Shown here: piece by piece, positions 63,241 to 64,000 of the stretch
How positions within the stretch are numbered: position 1 is the first letter of the stretch
Layout of the letters: each line of letters opens with the position of its first letter
NCBI RefSeq assembly: GCF_032854445.1
Contig: NC_088301.1
Coordinates: 59,220,512-59,284,511, forward strand
Reading direction: 5' to 3'
DNA length: 64,000 nt
DNA from: Liolophura sinensis
Lineage: Eukaryota; Mollusca; Polyplacophora; Chitonida; Chitonidae
Program-made: the position numbers and the translations under genes
The notes under the pieces: generated by a model
Told to the model about the DNA's origin: nothing
The model's database searches: none
Seen by the model: the letters and a program-made list of their open reading frames with translations, nothing else

Positions 63241-64000
63241 CGTTCTCAGTATTTTATGCCTTGCTCACGCAAGCATCCATTGATACAAATTCATACTGTG
63301 ATGAGAGCTGATCGCCTCTCCCCAGTTGTCTTTCTGGCATTAAATAAGGTTTCACCATCAAGTATTTTTTATGCACATTTAGAAGCTATAGCTCGCGTTT
63401 TAAACATTTTGCGTGAATTAGATCCTATGAAGTAAATTGTTTTATACGGCTAAGTTCCAACTGCTAACTTAGGATGTGATTTTCTTGGCGTGAGTGACTT
63501 TTTTAAGATAGATTGATGTGTGAGATATCAAGCCTTAGAAATTGATATCTAACTTTTTTATCGTGAAAAGCTTTACGGTCACCATGCGTATTGTCTGCAA
63601 ATTGTGAAATAAGAAATCTAAACGAGATAAAATGTTACTGTTTTGCTGTGAATGAATGTTTTATTGTGTATATATATATGTACGATTGTGTCGATCTTAA
63701 GGTTGTTATCTGTGCTTACATTAAGCCTGCCACACCTTCAGACTTTATGCATATGTCTTACGGATCTTTGAGAATATTTTTCTTTGCAAAAATATCGTGA
63801 TGTTTATTTAGTTATACTTCGTGTTATTGATGAAAATCATGTTGGCGTAAAGTTGTATTCATAGTTTTATGAAGTTATTTGTGCCTTGATGAGTTGTATG
63901 AATCCGTTAATTTTACCCCATCGGGGAAACCATCTTAATTTCTTTTTTTCATCCTTTTGAATGCTGTTTTGTCAGTTTTCTTTTTTTTTTTTTGTTTTCA
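63241..64000 (+). other. Probable 3' UTR of NRF1-like gene
   Basis: AT-rich, no coding signal. An attaaataa near 63341 could serve as a polyadenylation signal; the real end may be outside the window. Confidence 0.5.

Overview
The window is a piece of an AT-rich animal genome, most likely a mollusc or other lophotrochozoan. Evidence: two multi-exon genes of metazoan families with GT-AG introns of 0.3 to 10 kb, no bacterial-type operons, many minisatellites and TA/GT microsatellites, and two tRNA-derived SINE families that I recognise from memory as common in molluscs. The mollusc call is inference; the animal call is firm.

Region 1 (1-10315, + strand): fourteen consecutive exons of a srGAP gene (SLIT-ROBO Rho GTPase-activating protein). 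They encode most of the F-BAR domain, the complete RhoGAP domain with its arginine finger, and an acidic linker. Every exon junction keeps the reading frame. The 5' end lies before the window. The expected SH3 exon is not visible and may sit in, or be lost at, an assembly gap of exactly 200 N (11254-11453).

Region 2 (about 12.2-47.3 kb): a gene-poor block dominated by repeats. It holds a 52-bp satellite (19.1 kb), a 17-bp minisatellite (23 kb) and an older related array (27 kb), two SINEs with perfect target-site duplications (25.2 and 26.5 kb), a decayed LINE reverse transcriptase (32.6-34.3 kb), a 32-bp array (38 kb), a long foldback element (38.9-39.6 kb), a 36/37-bp minisatellite (43 kb) and a mariner/IS630-type transposase relic (44.6 kb). 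I found no convincing cellular gene here; most long ORFs are by-products of the tandem repeats.

Region 3 (about 47.3-64 kb, + strand): a gene for a probable transcription factor. A CpG-containing promoter/first exon with a YY1-type GCCATCTTG motif is proposed at 47.3-47.66 kb, then a 10.4-kb intron, four small exons with an NRF1-type DNA-binding domain, and a large last exon with a C2HC zinc finger and a long Ser/Pro-rich tail. The sequence carries a one-base frameshift in the DNA-binding domain and a cluster of frameshifts in the last 0.8 kb of coding sequence, which are either consensus errors or real damage.

The two genes are not obviously linked in function: srGAP is a cytoskeletal/membrane-curvature regulator in the cytoplasm, and the second gene is presumably nuclear. 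The most interesting items are the NRF1-type/zinc-finger architecture and its frameshifts, the foldback element, the possible link between the 43-kb minisatellite and a transposon end, and the strong enrichment of the palindrome TACATGTA in the genic parts.
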